A stretch of DNA of 64,000 nt from Lycorma delicatula (lineage: Eukaryota; Arthropoda; Insecta; Hemiptera; Fulgoridae): positions 35,897,020-35,961,019 of the forward strand of contig NC_134464.1 of assembly GCF_047948215.1 (NCBI RefSeq), given 5' to 3'. Of the stretch, positions 32,481-44,649 are shown in pieces. Below the pieces are notes generated by a model. That model was not told the origin of the DNA. It did no database searches and saw only the letters and a list, made by a program, of their open reading frames with translations. Position numbers and translations under genes: made by a program. Numbering within the stretch: position 1 is the first letter of the stretch; each line of letters opens with the position of its first letter.

Positions 32481-33204
32481 TATTGAAAAATTCTGAATTA
32501 TGTTTTTTTATATATATTATCAATCAATGACGTTATGATATCCATTTTTTTATAGCTATAATCTTTATACTATTTATTTATTTATACAAATTAACAATTT
32601 ATCTTGTTTGATATTTGCTTGATAAATTTTACATTTTTTTTGTTTTAAGTTGGTAACATTTTGTTTGCGAGTTACAGCTAAGTAAAATATCTCTTCCCGA
32701 TTTCTGCTCCTAAAAAATAACTACTTAATACAGACAAATACGTACTAGCGTGCTTTTTCTGTAATTGTTTCACATGTAAGTACAACTAAATTGCTGTTGT
32801 GGGATTTTTTTGAAAGATAATTTATATCAATTTTCCCATAATTAAATTCTCTATCAATTTAACCAATAAATTTTGTTTATTGACAATTTACAAAGTTATT
32901 TTACGCCAAAGCAAAAAAATTGTGTTTTCAAGTCAATTTTTTCGTTCATTATTCCCATTTCAGAAAATAATGGTAATACAGTTCTTGGACCAATTTTTTT
33001 AATTTTTCAGGACAAAAACCATACGAAAAAATTCGTCCCTTTATGTTCCTAGAATTTCAGTGGAGGAGCAGAAATCGAAACGAAATCTTTCACTAGCCGT
33101 AACGAAGTTTTAGGATCCATGTTTATATGAATTTATTTGTATTATTTTAATGACAGAAATACGCCTATGAAGTTTAGCAGAATCCTTCCGGGACACTCGG
33201 TGTA

Positions 33205-33715
33205 TTTCCGTTTTCGATAGAGGTTTGGATTACTCTCCGGTTGTGTGTATTAGTGTTTTTACACTTTTCTCTGCATTCTATTTGTTTCTATCAGGACACG
33301 CGTTTATCAAATTTCATAGTTTTTGTAAACAGCTTGCTTTCATACGATCAGCCATTTTCTTTTCAATAGATTATTTAAATTAATATAGAAATAAAAGATG
33401 TAAAATAAATTTTTAAAAATAATGAAATCGATCAATAAGAACGTTAGAAAAATTAAATAATTATTTTTTTAAATTTATAGTATTTTTACTTTTGAAATCT
33501 GGCGCCAAATTAAAGGTTAAATACGTTGTTCATCTTTTCATTTTTTAAAAGTATTGTCTAACTTCTAAAACTTTGTTTTAAAAAAGAATTACAAAAGTAA
33601 TTTTTTTTTCTTTTTATGGCGTTTTATTTTTTTTATAAAATTTATTACATTATAGGTACAAAAATAAAAAAGAAGGTGAAAATAACGTGGTAAACTATAT
33701 TTATAAAATAATTTT
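33205..33715. other. AT-rich intronic stretch
   Basis: Nothing recognised. Confidence 0.45.
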
Positions 33716-33717
33716 TT

Positions 33718-33812
33718 TAAGCCAATCTCGGAAGCTCCTGTCTTTCATACATAGTTTTCTGGGTTCGAGTCCCGGTTAGCATTGCTTTTTTTTCACACGT
33801 TACAAACAAATT
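33718..33812 (+). mobile_element. SINE family B, copy 5, truncated
   Basis: Keeps TCTTTCAT, the B box CTGGGTTCGAGTCCCGGTTA and the GCATTGC...CACACG stretch. The A box part is eroded and the tail is replaced by family C at once. Confidence 0.65.
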
Positions 33813-34490
33813 CTGATGTTGATATCACATGATTTCATTTTTTTTAAATGAAAAGTACATAAAATTTTATTCCGCTAATAACTTATGATTTTTGTTTTAT
33901 TGTTATTATTGAATTTTTATTTATTGTAAAAGTTTTTTAACAGAGGTTAATAGTTAATAATAAATAATTATTAACCTCTGATTGTATTATTTAAATTAAA
34001 AAAAAAAATTAAAAAGAGAAAAGGAAATGAAATCGGATTCGAACCGATGTGCCTTCCCCTTGTAAGATACAAATTTCCATTAATTAAAATTTAATTTTGC
34101 TATAACTCTGGAACCAATGAATATAAGCATCACTTATGAAATATCGTTGAAAAGCTCTCAATGAGGGCTTATTACTGCAGTTAAGAAAACGTCCAAATTC
34201 TAAATTGTTTGGGTTATGAGCTTTTTCTAAAACTTTTGGTCCACTCGATTGCAATCAAAAGAGGAGAAGTGAACAACTAAATGTTAGAACAGTCCTAAAT
34301 CAAAAATTTCAACATTCTACTACTAATAATTTTTGAGTTTTGTGAGATACGTACGTTCATACAGACGTACCGCCGAAACTAGTGAAAATGGATAATCAAA
34401 ATGGATATTACCGTTGAAATCTGAAAACCTTCAAAGAAAAGCTTCAAAGAATGTAACTTGCTTTATCCTGTTCTATAATGAAGTAATATT
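33811..34490 (+). repeat. Dispersed repeat family C, copy 2
   Basis: Shows the tRNA-like block GATTCGAACCGATGTGCCTT (34034-34053), GGAACCAATGAATATAAG, ATATCGTTGAAAAGCTCTC and CGTACCGCCGAAACTAGTG. The right-hand terminal palindrome is degraded. Confidence 0.7.
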
Positions 34491-35159
34491 ACTTACTAAA
34501 ATTTAGGAGGAACTCAGGAGAGATAAGTCGTTTAATATTATTAGGAGGCTTAGATTCGTGACCACGATAGATTACAAAAGAAAGTAATAATAATATTAGG
34601 CCTCCTACTTTCTGTTACAAATACTGTAAAATATTTTGTGATTATTCAAAAAAGTGTAGTAAAAAATTTAAATTTTAATGATTTGTTTAACATTTATTTT
34701 CTTTTTATCCTTTAACAAGTTGATGAGCTCTGGTAAAAAAATTTTCTACTAAAAATATTAAACAAATTCAGATATATTTTACATTACTTACGTATAAACT
34801 ACTTGATAAATTTACAGCCTCTTGTAAATAGAGATTGACTTTGAAATAAATGAAAAGAAAAAATAAAGATATATTGTATTTAGGAATAAAAAAATATAAC
34901 AAAAATTGAAATTATAGTGTGAAAATGCTGGTAACAAATTATATAAATTACTGCTATCGATAAACGTTTTTCGCGGTTTAATAGAGTAGTATCCCATCAA
35001 TTACTTTTTATTATATTTCGTTTTACTTTATTTCCTTATTAAAATATCTCGTTAAAATATGTTTCTAAAATGGTGGAATCACATCATAATAATAATAATA
35101 ATAATTCACATCATTATCATAATAATTCGACTATTTTAACCGATTTAAAAAAAAATAAA
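34491..35159. other. AT-rich intronic stretch
   Basis: No gene was recognised. A short (AAT)n run lies at about 35084-35104. Confidence 0.45.
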
Positions 35160-36110
35160 ATGTCATTTAATTCAAAATAAAAGGCTTAATACTTTAGCAG
35201 ATTAATTTTAATATAGATAATTTGCCGGCGAATTATTTTTCAAGAAATGAAGGTATTTATCTCCCGTAAGGTTTTTTTGTTGAAAATAAATGGTCCAGAA
35301 TTTTGTCATAAATATTGCTACACCAAACAATGTGAAATTTATGTTTGAAATTAGTTTCCACGGTATCGTGTGGATTGTCTTCGCTCCATTAATGACTACT
35401 TTTAGAATTGAAAAAATACAGTTTCTTGTAAAATTGGCATAATCAGTAAATAGAATTGAATTTACCGTATCACCGTTGTTCAGAAGCCAACGAAAGAAGT
35501 TTAAATGCTGGGGGGTATTTTGTTGACCGCAAATTTTGTTTGATCGCCAGTGCGACATGAAATTCGCCTTGTAGTGTGTGGGCTACGGTGAATATATTGA
35601 ATCACATGATGATTTACTTGGCGTTCAACAGAAAACATGTTGGAAATAACCCTTTTTCTTAAATGCTGATACATCGAAGAATGAATGTTTAAAGAGAATG
35701 TTTATTAGGTTTAGATATAATAAGATTTTCTTTCTATTTTTCGTCAGTTTTGTATGAATAAAAACCGATTTTCAAAGGTTTAATTTACCTACATTTACAT
35801 GAATTTTCTCATAATTAAATTTTTGACACCAAATTTTGTGTTTTACGTCGGAAATCTTAAAAACTACTGGAGTTACAGTTCTGGAATCTGTTTTATCCTA
35901 TTTCCCAGCTCACGTTAGATAAGAAATCACCAACTTTACTCCTTTATTTGGAACCCAAAGATAGGGCTTATTTTTATTTTTTTATCGTTAGCCGTAATTC
36001 AAAAACAGAGTTTCCAGACCTTAGTTTATATGAACTTTTTTCATTATTTTCGCCGGTAGAATGTCCTGAAAATTTCCCATTTCGTCAGAAGACACTCTGC
36101 ATATAAATTT
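35160..36110 (-). pseudogene. Mariner-type transposase remnant with its 5' end
   Basis: The minus strand from about 36102 begins with a TIR-like GCAGAGTGTCTTCTGACG and an untranslated part ending near GAGTTTTTGAATTACGGC-like text. The transposase follows: VIQYIHRSP, LNFFRWLLNNGDTVNSILF with the first catalytic aspartate (FTDYANFTRN), VETNFK-type text, then LTGDKYLHFLKN. It stops before the second and third catalytic aspartates. It is a different subfamily from the 9.9-kb element and shares its terminal sequence with 31399-33202. Confidence 0.7.
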
Positions 36111-36136
36111 ATAAAAAGTGAACTTTCTCAACATCA

Positions 36137-36425
36137 GGTCGGTTCTAGTATACCAAATCAGCTGATTTGGAATTCGAGATTTTCAGCAATAAAGTCAGTT
36201 ATTTTTACACGGATTTGAATAGTAGATTGTGGATACCGGTATTCTTTGGTGGTCGGGTTTCAATTAACCACACATCTCAGGAGTGGTCGAACTGAGACTG
36301 TACAATACTACACTTCATTTACACTCATACATATCATCCTCTGAAGTAATATCTGAACGGTAATTACCGTTAAACAGTATTACCGTTATTACGGTAATCA
36401 ACGGAGGCTAAACGGAAAAAAAGAA
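36137..36425 (+). mobile_element. SINE family A, copy 4 (first of a tandem pair)
   Basis: The head is shortened (GGTCGGTTCTAGTATACC joined to AAATCAGCTGATTTGG). The body is complete to GGAGGCTAAACGG and an A-rich tail. A small duplication with a TACCGTTAAACAGTATTACC block sits near its 3' end. Confidence 0.8.
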
Positions 36426-36648
36426 GGTCGGTTCTAGTAAAGGCAGTTACGTTTATACGTATTTGAATACTAGATCGTGGATACTGGTGTTCTTCGGTTG
36501 TTGGGTTTCACTTAACCACACATCTCAGGGCTGGTCGACCTTAACACTGTACAAGACTACTATTCATTTACATTCATACATATCATTTTCAATTATCCTC
36601 TGAAGAAATACTTTTCGATGATTCCGAAGACTAAACAGAAAAAGAGAG
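36426..36648 (+). mobile_element. SINE family A, copy 5 (second of the pair)
   Basis: Begins with the same GGTCGGTTCTAGTA as copy 4 but jumps to AAGGCAGTTA, so most of the tRNA-like head is missing. It ends GACTAAACAGAAAAAGAG. Confidence 0.8.
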
Positions 36649-36839
36649 AGAGGTTCGGAGTGTGAAGATTTGTGCATCTTAACGTACTGTTATGTAATAA
36701 TTGGATTTAAATATATTCGGTTCAATAAAATTGGTAACGGGAAAGTTATTTCACTTTTCCCTGTCACTAATAAATCGATCATGCTTCTTACTTTTAAAAC
36801 ATCTATCCTGCATTTTAGGGGTTATTTGCATTTATATCA

Positions 36840-37320
36840 GGTTATAAAAATAACATCTGCAACAAAGATTTTTTGCAAAATCGCATCCCTACTCCAAAAA
36901 ATGTTGTTACAATTGTCGTCTGCTATGTTGTGACGTTACAGGTGAGCGGTAGAATTAAATAAATGAATAAGTGTAAAAAAGTAACTCGGTCTGGCTGGGT
37001 CTCAAACTTGATCGCCCGGTTAATTCGGTAAGTGGTACGTTAAGTCTCCCGGCTACACCAGTCTGCCGACCGTACATACGAAATTTGTTGTATGTAAGTT
37101 GTAAAATTACATTAGTTAGTGCCGACCATCACCGCTAGTACCGCCACATCCACGCGAATTAAATACGGTATGCGCGCGTGTTTTAATTAGAATCACTGAA
37201 TTAAATAAACGAAAAAATATTATGTTTAAATAAAATGATAAATATTTTAAATTAAGTTGTGTGTGTAAGCTGTGCATCAGAAACATCCCACAGTGATGGG
37301 AAGGTCCTACAACTATGATG
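36840..37320 (+). repeat. Dispersed repeat family I, copy 2 (uninterrupted)
   Basis: This copy shows the pre-insertion arrangement of copy 1. The minus strand near 37015-36990 carries a B-box-like GTTTGAGACCC, with GTGTAGCCGGGAGAC about 45 bases upstream in an A-box position. The repeat therefore holds a tRNA-like promoter region. Confidence 0.6.
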
Positions 37321-39062
37321 CCAGCTTTTTTATATATTAAACTAAGCTGTCAGGATAAGCTAAATATATAATTGGCGTAAATTCGACATTCAATTTTATT
37401 TTTATATTTTCATAAAGTCTGTTGTGATAGGAAGAAGAACTTCTAGGACTACTAGAATTTAATTTACTGATCGTAGACAACGTGTTTCTACGTCAGAGCG
37501 TTATCAAACACTTGAAATTGAATTCAACCTTCAAGAAAAAGGTTAGATCATAAATCCACTTTTAACTCTCCCTGAAATCGATTATTTGAATGATATTCAA
37601 ATAAGTAATATGATTAAAGTATATAAGCATTGCAAAGTCACAAAAATGGAATTATTAAGCTCCTGTTCTTTGTTGTACTGGGTAGCAGATAAATTAGTTC
37701 TTGAACAACTTCAATATCTTTTGGATTTCATCAAAAAATTGATTTTGGGAACCCATCTTTTATTTTAACCGATAACTTGTGAATAGCGGTAACTCTACAG
37801 CTCCCACATAATTATTAAAACACTATTTCTAATTTTTGAAGTTCTATACGCATATAGAGCGAGCGAAATCGCGAGGAGGAATGTTTGTAAAATATTTAAC
37901 ATTTAAGGTTTAACATCAGCTTAAAAAAGAGCAGAATGGTTAACGTTTACGTTTTAAATATAACAAAATTGACAGCAATATCTATGGTTGTAAAGGATAT
38001 CGTCAATTTTTTTTTATTACTTGATATTAAAAGTTTTATCTAAAAAAAAATTCATGAATATTGTATTACAATATTTACTATTGAAAGTAATTGGAAGTAA
38101 TATAATTTCCTTTATGTGACATCTAATATGATTTATAAAAGAAATTTTAAAGCATAATAATATAATAGAGGAAAGAACGGAAAATTACATATTTCTTTTT
38201 AAATATGCAGTTTAAAGAATAATATTTTTACAGTATTTCCGGTTTTTGACGACGGAAATAATAACATAATAGAAAAATCTCGGAAAAAATTGTTTAAATA
38301 AGTGCAATATGCGTCAGTGTTTTCCGCATCATTAAGATTGTTATTTTATAATTCTATATCGATTTATTTTGGTTTACAGGAAAAAAAATTATGTTCAAAT
38401 ATAATATAGTATTTTCACCGTATCTTTTTCTAATACACTTCCTTAATATTTAGCTTGTTAGATCTATGTGTTATATTTCTTATATAAGATTAAATTGCTT
38501 CAATTTATCCGGTTCGTAGTAATTTATATGTGTGTGTACGTATATTTATACGTAAAGATATCACCGTTTATTTTATTTTATGGTTAATTTTATTCAAAAG
38601 TTTAATAGCTTTATCAACATTATGTTTAACAGTAATACTTGTTAAATGCTATATATAGCTATTCGTTTTTATAACTGTTGACTTGAGCGATTGTTTATAC
38701 TTTTATAAATTTTACTCTTATTTTTTTATTTTATTTCTTTTTCTATAAATTTATGTTTTAATATATACCGTCTATAATTAAGTAATTCAGCAATCTAAAT
38801 TTATTGCTTGTAAATTTTATCATCGCCTGTGGTCTTATCTCATGAATAACAAATCGGTATCATTTTTTAAATAATATTAGTAATAGTGAAGTATAAGTAT
38901 TTGTTATTCGTGAAAAGTACAGAAATATGTTGGTTTAAATATGTAATAATACCTTACAGTTTGGTTAATTGTAGGTTATAAAAGAACACCTGGTAGTTCT
39001 AAGAAGAGATGTAAGATTTTTATAAGTTAGTATGTATATTCCCTACATTATAAAAGTATAAA
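37321..39062. other. AT-rich intronic stretch without recognised gene
   Basis: Open frames near 37586-37768 have no motif. No terminal repeats were recognised. Confidence 0.45.
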
Positions 39063-39063
39063 A

Positions 39064-39694
39064 AAATCTGATGTGGACACTACACATAGTCGTTGTACAC
39101 CTATTACATATACACATTTTTCCTAAAATGAGAAGTACATAAAATTTTATTTCATTAAAAAATTAGGTATTTTTTCATTTTTTTAAATTGTTTATTGTTA
39201 TTATTGAATTATTATTTATCGTGAACATTTTTTTACAATCAGAGGTTAATAATTATTAATAAATAAATAGTTTAATTAAAAAAAAAAAAATTATAAAAAA
39301 GGAAGTGAAGTCTGATTCGAACCGATGCGCTGTCCCCTTATAAGATCCAAATATTTCATTAATTAAAATTTTATTTGCAATAACTCTGGATCCAATGAAA
39401 ATAAGTACTACTTAAAATATATCGTTGAAAAGCTCTTAGAGAGGACTTATTACTGCAGTTAACAAAAATTGCAAACTCCAATTTTTCTTTTGATTTTGGG
39501 CTTTTTGGTTCAATTCTGGTATTGAACAATTTTGGTTCAATTATGCGTGAGATACGTACCTACGTACAGACGTCACGCCCAAACTAGTCAAAATGGACTT
39601 AGGGATGGTCAGAATGGGTATTTCTGTTGAAATGTGAAAACTGAAATTTTCCGCGATCATAATATTATCTTTACTTCGTACAAGGAAGTAAAAA
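39064..39694 (+). repeat. Dispersed repeat family C, copy 3
   Basis: Starts TCTGATGTGGACACTACACA and has GATTCGAACCGATGCGCTGT, TAACTCTGGATCCAATGAAA and GTCACGCCCAAACTAGTC. It ends TTTACTTCGTACAAGGAAGT. Confidence 0.8.
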
Positions 39695-39954
39695 ATAAAA
39701 AAGAAGATTTTCTTTATAAATAAATATATTTCACTTATTATTTATAAATAAATATATTTCTGCACGCGCCTGCATGTGTGAATGTGATAAAATTTATAAA
39801 AGAAAGTTGTAGATAAATCATGAAGAAACGTTCTGTTAAAAATACTTTTTTACCGTGAGTTTACTTTTCCGTTTAAAACTTTAACAATTGCCTGAATTCG
39901 TATATTTTCAAACATATAACAAATCTTGACAATTTTTTTACAGTAGAAAAATAA

Positions 39955-41330
39955 AGTGAGTCAAAAGAATGGAAACTCAAGAAACTTAAAACCGTTCCAG
40001 ATGGAATACTATAAATTTGAGGATAATATATCGTCAACTATAACTTTTGATGAGAAATAAAATTTCAACCCCTTCTTGGGGGTGGACCAGGAGTTGTAAT
40101 TCAAATATTTTAAATGGTAACACTTTGTGTGATTAATCATTTTAAAGGTCTCTTTAAGACAATAAAAATGGTATATATAAAAAGTTGGTATGATGTCTGT
40201 ACCCAAAATGGCAGCGGGATAACATTTGGATTTTGAAAATTCCTAAATTTCGATAAAATTAAGTTAAAAGAAACTAAATTGAATTAGATTAAAATAATTT
40301 AATTAAAATTAATTTTAAACGTAAATTAAAATTTTTAAATATTAAAAGATTTTTGTTTTTTAATAAAAAAAAAACAAATTTTTCTTGCAATTTAAATAAA
40401 TAAATGTTGTTATCTAGCGATGCTGATCAGCTGATCATTGGTCTCTTATTGTTGTTGCAAAAATAAAGCTTAATTTATTGTAGTGTAATATTCCATTTAG
40501 AATGTTACATTATTACGCTGTTTCTTATGACAGTCTCTTGTGATCGGTTGGGTAATCGATTTTGTCTACCTTTACCAGATATTTAAGGCACCTTTCTTAT
40601 TTACATCTTTTTTTACCTTTTTTGTGATTTTCTTTTTACTGAATTAATTTTTTCTATGTTACCTGTTAACATTGCTTTAACGATGAGGGGCTTTGATAGA
40701 GTTAAGTCGTGTAATGAAGTTTGTGAATCGTTCAACGCAAGTTTAATAATCAAAACTCTAATTCAAAAGGAACAGTGTCAAAAACCACCAAACGATTTGA
40801 AAAAAGAGAGCATTAATAATAAGGGAAAACCAGGGAAGCCTAAAGCTGCAACAAATTATAGCAAATCGTTAGAGATTATACGAAAATTTATTGAGAATCC
40901 TCATTCCTCGACTCCACTTCTTTTAAAATATAAATTTTTTTTAAATTTAAATTTAACTTTTAAAATAAATTTTAATTCATTTTAATTTCTTATTATTTAA
41001 AGTTATTAAATTTAGTAATTTTTAAAATCTAACTTTACCATTTGAGTACAAATATTGTACCAACTTTTTATTTCATACTATCTTTCTTGTCTTAAAAAGA
41101 TCTTTAAAGTGATGTAGAAAAGGTGTTAACATTTAAAATCCCTGGACCCCAGCCCAAGAAGGGGTTGAAATTCTATTTTTCATCAAAAGGTAAAGTTAGT
41201 AAAGGTTAGGTAAAGGTAAAGTTAGGTAAAAGGTAAAGGTAAAGTTTTTTTTTTTACCCTGATCCTGAAAGTTGCAGTATTCTATCTAAACGGTTTTAAA
41301 GTTGTGGAGGGGTTTCAATCCTTTGACTTT
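39955..41330. mobile_element. Mariner-type element with TIRs of about 270 bp
   Basis: The arms 39955-40215 and 41045-41330 are inverted copies. Shared blocks include AATTTCAACCCCTTCTTGGG (left) with its complement at 41156-41175, AAACCGTT with its complement, and AAAAGTTGGTA with TACCAACTTTTT. The right arm has an internal expansion of GGTAAAG/TTAG units at about 41190-41250. Between the arms lies an N-terminal transposase piece. Confidence 0.7.
40640..40925 (+). pseudogene. N-terminal helix-turn-helix part of a mariner-type transposase
   Basis: The plus strand reads VCESFNAS, then KESINNKGKPGKPKAATN and SLEIIRKFIENPHSST, the DNA-binding N-terminal region of insect mariner-type transposases (compare TGSVNNKEHKRS at the 9.9-kb element). 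No catalytic domain follows. The frame runs into AT-rich sequence and the right arm. Confidence 0.65.
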
Positions 41331-41521
41331 TATATTTCTATAGTACATTAGTATTAGATTTTTTAATAGAGATGATACTTTCTATAAGCTACTTGACGAT
41401 TTGTTAGAAGGCCTGACATACAACCGTAATGAGTTAATTTTTTTTTTTCACTTTCTTTGGTTAGATTTGAATTATTATAACGTAATGGTATAAAGCTTAA
41501 TTTTTTTTTTAATGATATGTG

Positions 41522-41660
41522 CGGGCATCGATTCGGGTACGATCATGTAGCCCGAATGGAAATTTGTAGCGTATGAAAAATGCCATGCCTGTTCGGGATT
41601 CGAACCGAGGACTTCCGGGTGAAAGACGGAGACGTTACCACTCCCGTCACGGAGGCCGCC
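41522..41660 (-). mobile_element. SINE family B, copy 3
   Basis: Minus-strand head CTCCGTGACGGGAGTGGTAA, B-box-like CCTCGGTTCGAATCCC, then GGCATGGCATTTTTCATACG and CTACAAATTTCCATTCGGGC. Confidence 0.8.
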
Positions 41661-42700
41661 AATCTTATTATTATTCTGATATTTAATCTATTTTCACATA
41701 AAAATTGAAGAGATTTAGTTGGAAATTCATTGAAAAAAATAAAAAAATATATATACATATACTTGCGCATTCCAGAGAACCTCAGCTCATATTCGGTTAT
41801 AATATTATTCGTCAATGCTTAGAAAGGGTAAATGCATAGATGCGTAATAATTCTACCCGGGATAAAATGATTCTACGGTTGAAATGATAATGTATCACGA
41901 CAGAAAATCGTAGAATGCAAGAAACCAGTCCCCGGTCCAGGCATTCAACCCCATCCTGTTCATCAACTGAACATTCTAAATTGATGAGTAGTAATATATT
42001 TTTGGTATTTTCTTTTATTTTTTACAAAGACGTTGGTTTTTTAATTTTTACATATTTTAATCAGAAGTAAAAATCAAAATGTAAAATAATATATGTTTTT
42101 AAAAATATTCCGATTTTTAAACAAAAGCTACAAGAAGGGTTAAAAGTAATAATTTTCATTTTTTTTTTTTATTACCTCTTTATAAATAATTAACGTCAAA
42201 AACCAAGTATGGATTAAGGGTTATTAAGTTCTTGGTTATTGTTTTTATTTGATTTAAACATCTAAATTCAAAGAATAATTAATTTATCTTTTTTAAGTCG
42301 ATTTTTTTCGCTGGATTTTTAATTAATTATTTCTTGTGTATTCTAAATAACGGAATTCAAATGATTCTTTTTTTAGCTTCATAATGATAATACGTAATTA
42401 ATATTTATTGTTCAACTAACATAAAAACGGTGTCGAATTAATTCGTTTTCCAATATTATTAGATTTCAATCAGGAATAAGTCCTTAATGTTTCTTTAAAA
42501 ATAATTTAATCATTCTTGTATTATTTACATACGTTAAATAGGACAGATTGAAAAAAAAAAATACGAATTAAAATAATGCTTGTTATTAGGGGTTTAATAA
42601 ATTAATAAGCTTTGTTCAGAAATCTATATAAGTTGAATATATATATAAGCAAAAACAATACTTTTTTGTTATTGTGTTTGTCCATTTTTCCCTCTGTACT
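41661..42700. other. AT-rich intronic stretch
   Basis: Nothing recognised beyond A/T tracts. Confidence 0.45.
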
Positions 42701-42703
42701 AAT

Positions 42704-43170
42704 ATATCAAAGAAAAAAATATAAAAACCGTTTAACACCAAGAGTACAGAATTTAATAATGCTTCTTACCTTAAGCTTAAACATTAAAATTACAAAATGT
42801 AAAAATATCTAGTCAAAATACTAAAAATATTAAGTTAAAATATAAAAAAAATTATTATGTGGCTAGCCAAACATTTCGTACTGTACTTATACATTTTCAC
42901 ATAATAAATTATTAGTACAGTACTCTGTGTGACTAGCCACGTAATAAAAAATTTTTAATTTTATATTTTTAATACTTTGACTACATACTTTTATATGTTG
43001 CAATTTTAATGTGTGATTTGAGAAAAACACAGAAAAATTTAACTGATGATGAGGGGAAACCTCGAAAGCGCTATTAAAAAATAATAAACATAATGTAAGA
43101 AGCATTATTCAATTCTGTACTCTTGGTGGTAAACGGTTTTTATACTTTTGTCTTTGATATAGATATGCAT
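42704..43170. repeat. Palindrome of a Penelope-like terminal region
   Basis: The left arm from 42704 (ATATCAAAG, then TATAAAAACCGTTTA and CCAAGAGTACAGAATT) reappears inverted ending at 43168. The arms meet near 42900-42915 around GTGGCTAGCC / GGCTAGTCAC-type text. The left arm lacks about 70 bases that in the right arm hold the hammerhead-like motif. Confidence 0.65.
43038..43078 (+). ncRNA. Complete hammerhead-like motif
   Basis: All parts are present in order: stem I TTTAA pairing with TTAAA; exact core CTGATGA (43043-43049); one extra T; stem II GAGG/CCTC around GGAAA; GAAA (43064-43067); a minimal stem III AGC/GCT; and A at the cleavage position (43073). Penelope-linked hammerheads with reduced stem III are documented to cleave as dimers. 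Activity here is inferred, not shown. Confidence 0.55.
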
Positions 43171-44438
43171 ATATATTTTTTTATATATTATAGGAGTCTG
43201 GATAGTATCAAATTTTTTTTAACTTTTTTATCGAAAAAATGGTTATTTGTATGTTTAATTGTTTTGGAAGAAAAATTATATTAAAAAACAAACAAACACA
43301 CCTTGAATAATTATAATACATTATGTTTTTAAAAATTGTTTTGCATAATGACGTTTTAATAATTATTTTAAAAATTAAATTAATTTCTTATACGACGTAA
43401 ATATTTGATAATGGATTTATTCTGCTTTCCTTAATTGGAATTGTTTATTTTTGTCCAAAAATAATATGTTTTATTAAAAAAATATAAAAATAAATTTTCA
43501 TAATTATTAATTGTTTTCTTTTAGAATAACAAAATATTTATCATGTTTTAAAATGATTTTTGTGTAACTTTCTAAACGGTTTTTAAAAACATAAGCTAAT
43601 TTAGGATTTGAATGTAATCTAATTAAAACACCTGATATGTTTGAAAAGATTTTAAAAATAAACCTGCTTAAAATCAATATGTTAAGTTAATATTTTCTAA
43701 CTTTCACATGTTTTTTTTTTTTATATATAAATAATAAAAATATTAACAAAAATAAAAGTAATAATACGTAATTAATAATTATTGTTTAATTAACATGGTT
43801 TACATCGGATTTGTTCCTTTTTATTTGTAGTAACTGGAATGTAAAAAAAAAAAAATGTAAGAAAATTTTTTTTACTTTCTGGTTAATTAGGCTTAAAATA
43901 TATTAAAAATATAAACTTTATTTTATTTAAAAAAATAAAATCATTTTAAAAAACCGCATAAAAAAGGAAGAAATTATACATAATTATTTTTTTAATTATT
44001 TTTTTTAACTTAAAAAAAAATACTAGTCTAAAATTTGACGTAAAATTCAAAAATAGAAATTAAAAGATTTAATATAAAAATATATATTATTTTATATTTT
44101 TTAAAGCGGGGTTTTTGTGAGAGCAGTTTATATTCTTTTAAGATTATTTCATGTTTTTTACTTTTATTTTTTTTTATAATATGGATCGGTCTACAAAGTA
44201 AAAAAAAAGTACTAAAAAAAACAGAAATTTAAGTAAAATTTCACTCCTTAATAAGGCTAGGAAACTGAACTAAATGAAAGACATAAAAGAATCTACTATT
44301 TTATTATTAAACGCTGTAAAATTCAGAAATATGAATTATTTGTTTACTACTAGTTGTTTAGTTATTTTTGTTTATTATCTTCGTTTTTTATATTTTCATT
44401 TATAGTCCCATCATCAATTAAAATCATTAGCGACTTAT
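43171..44438. other. Very AT-rich intronic stretch
   Basis: Long A and T homopolymer runs, no recognised element. Confidence 0.45.
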
Positions 44439-44439
44439 C

Positions 44440-44648
44440 AGTGTAATGTACGGGTAAACGTGTGGTCTTGAACAAATTAAGGCAGACCATTCCTGAGACG
44501 TTTGGTTAATTGAAACCCAACCACCAAAGTACACCGGTATCCACTATCTAGAATTCAAATCCTGATAAAAGCAATTACCTTTACTACGATTTTAACTCGG
44601 CTGATTTACGATGACGAGTTTTATTACTAGACCAACCCCTGGTGGGTT
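44440..44648 (-). mobile_element. SINE family A, copy 6
   Basis: Minus-strand head CCACCAGGGGTTGGTCTAGT (44644-44625), body with GGTGTACTTTGGTGGTTGGG and GGAATGGTCTGCC. The 3' end is eroded. Confidence 0.75.
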
Positions 44649-44649
44649 T

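Larger units (their letters stand above)
31399..33202. mobile_element. Mariner-like element with TIRs of about 130 bp, invaded by a Penelope-like element
   Basis: The left end CGGAGTGTTCG then GGATTCTACTAAACTTCATA matches, inverted, the right end ending CCGGGACACTCGG, TA-flanked at 31397-31398 and 33203-33204. The inverted match continues inward through the TGTCATTAAAATAAT and TTCATATAAA blocks for about 130 bases. A related end lies at about 36000-36102 beside a transposase remnant, which supports the mariner label. No transposase is left inside. The interior is occupied by Penelope-like sequence on the minus strand. Confidence 0.7.
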
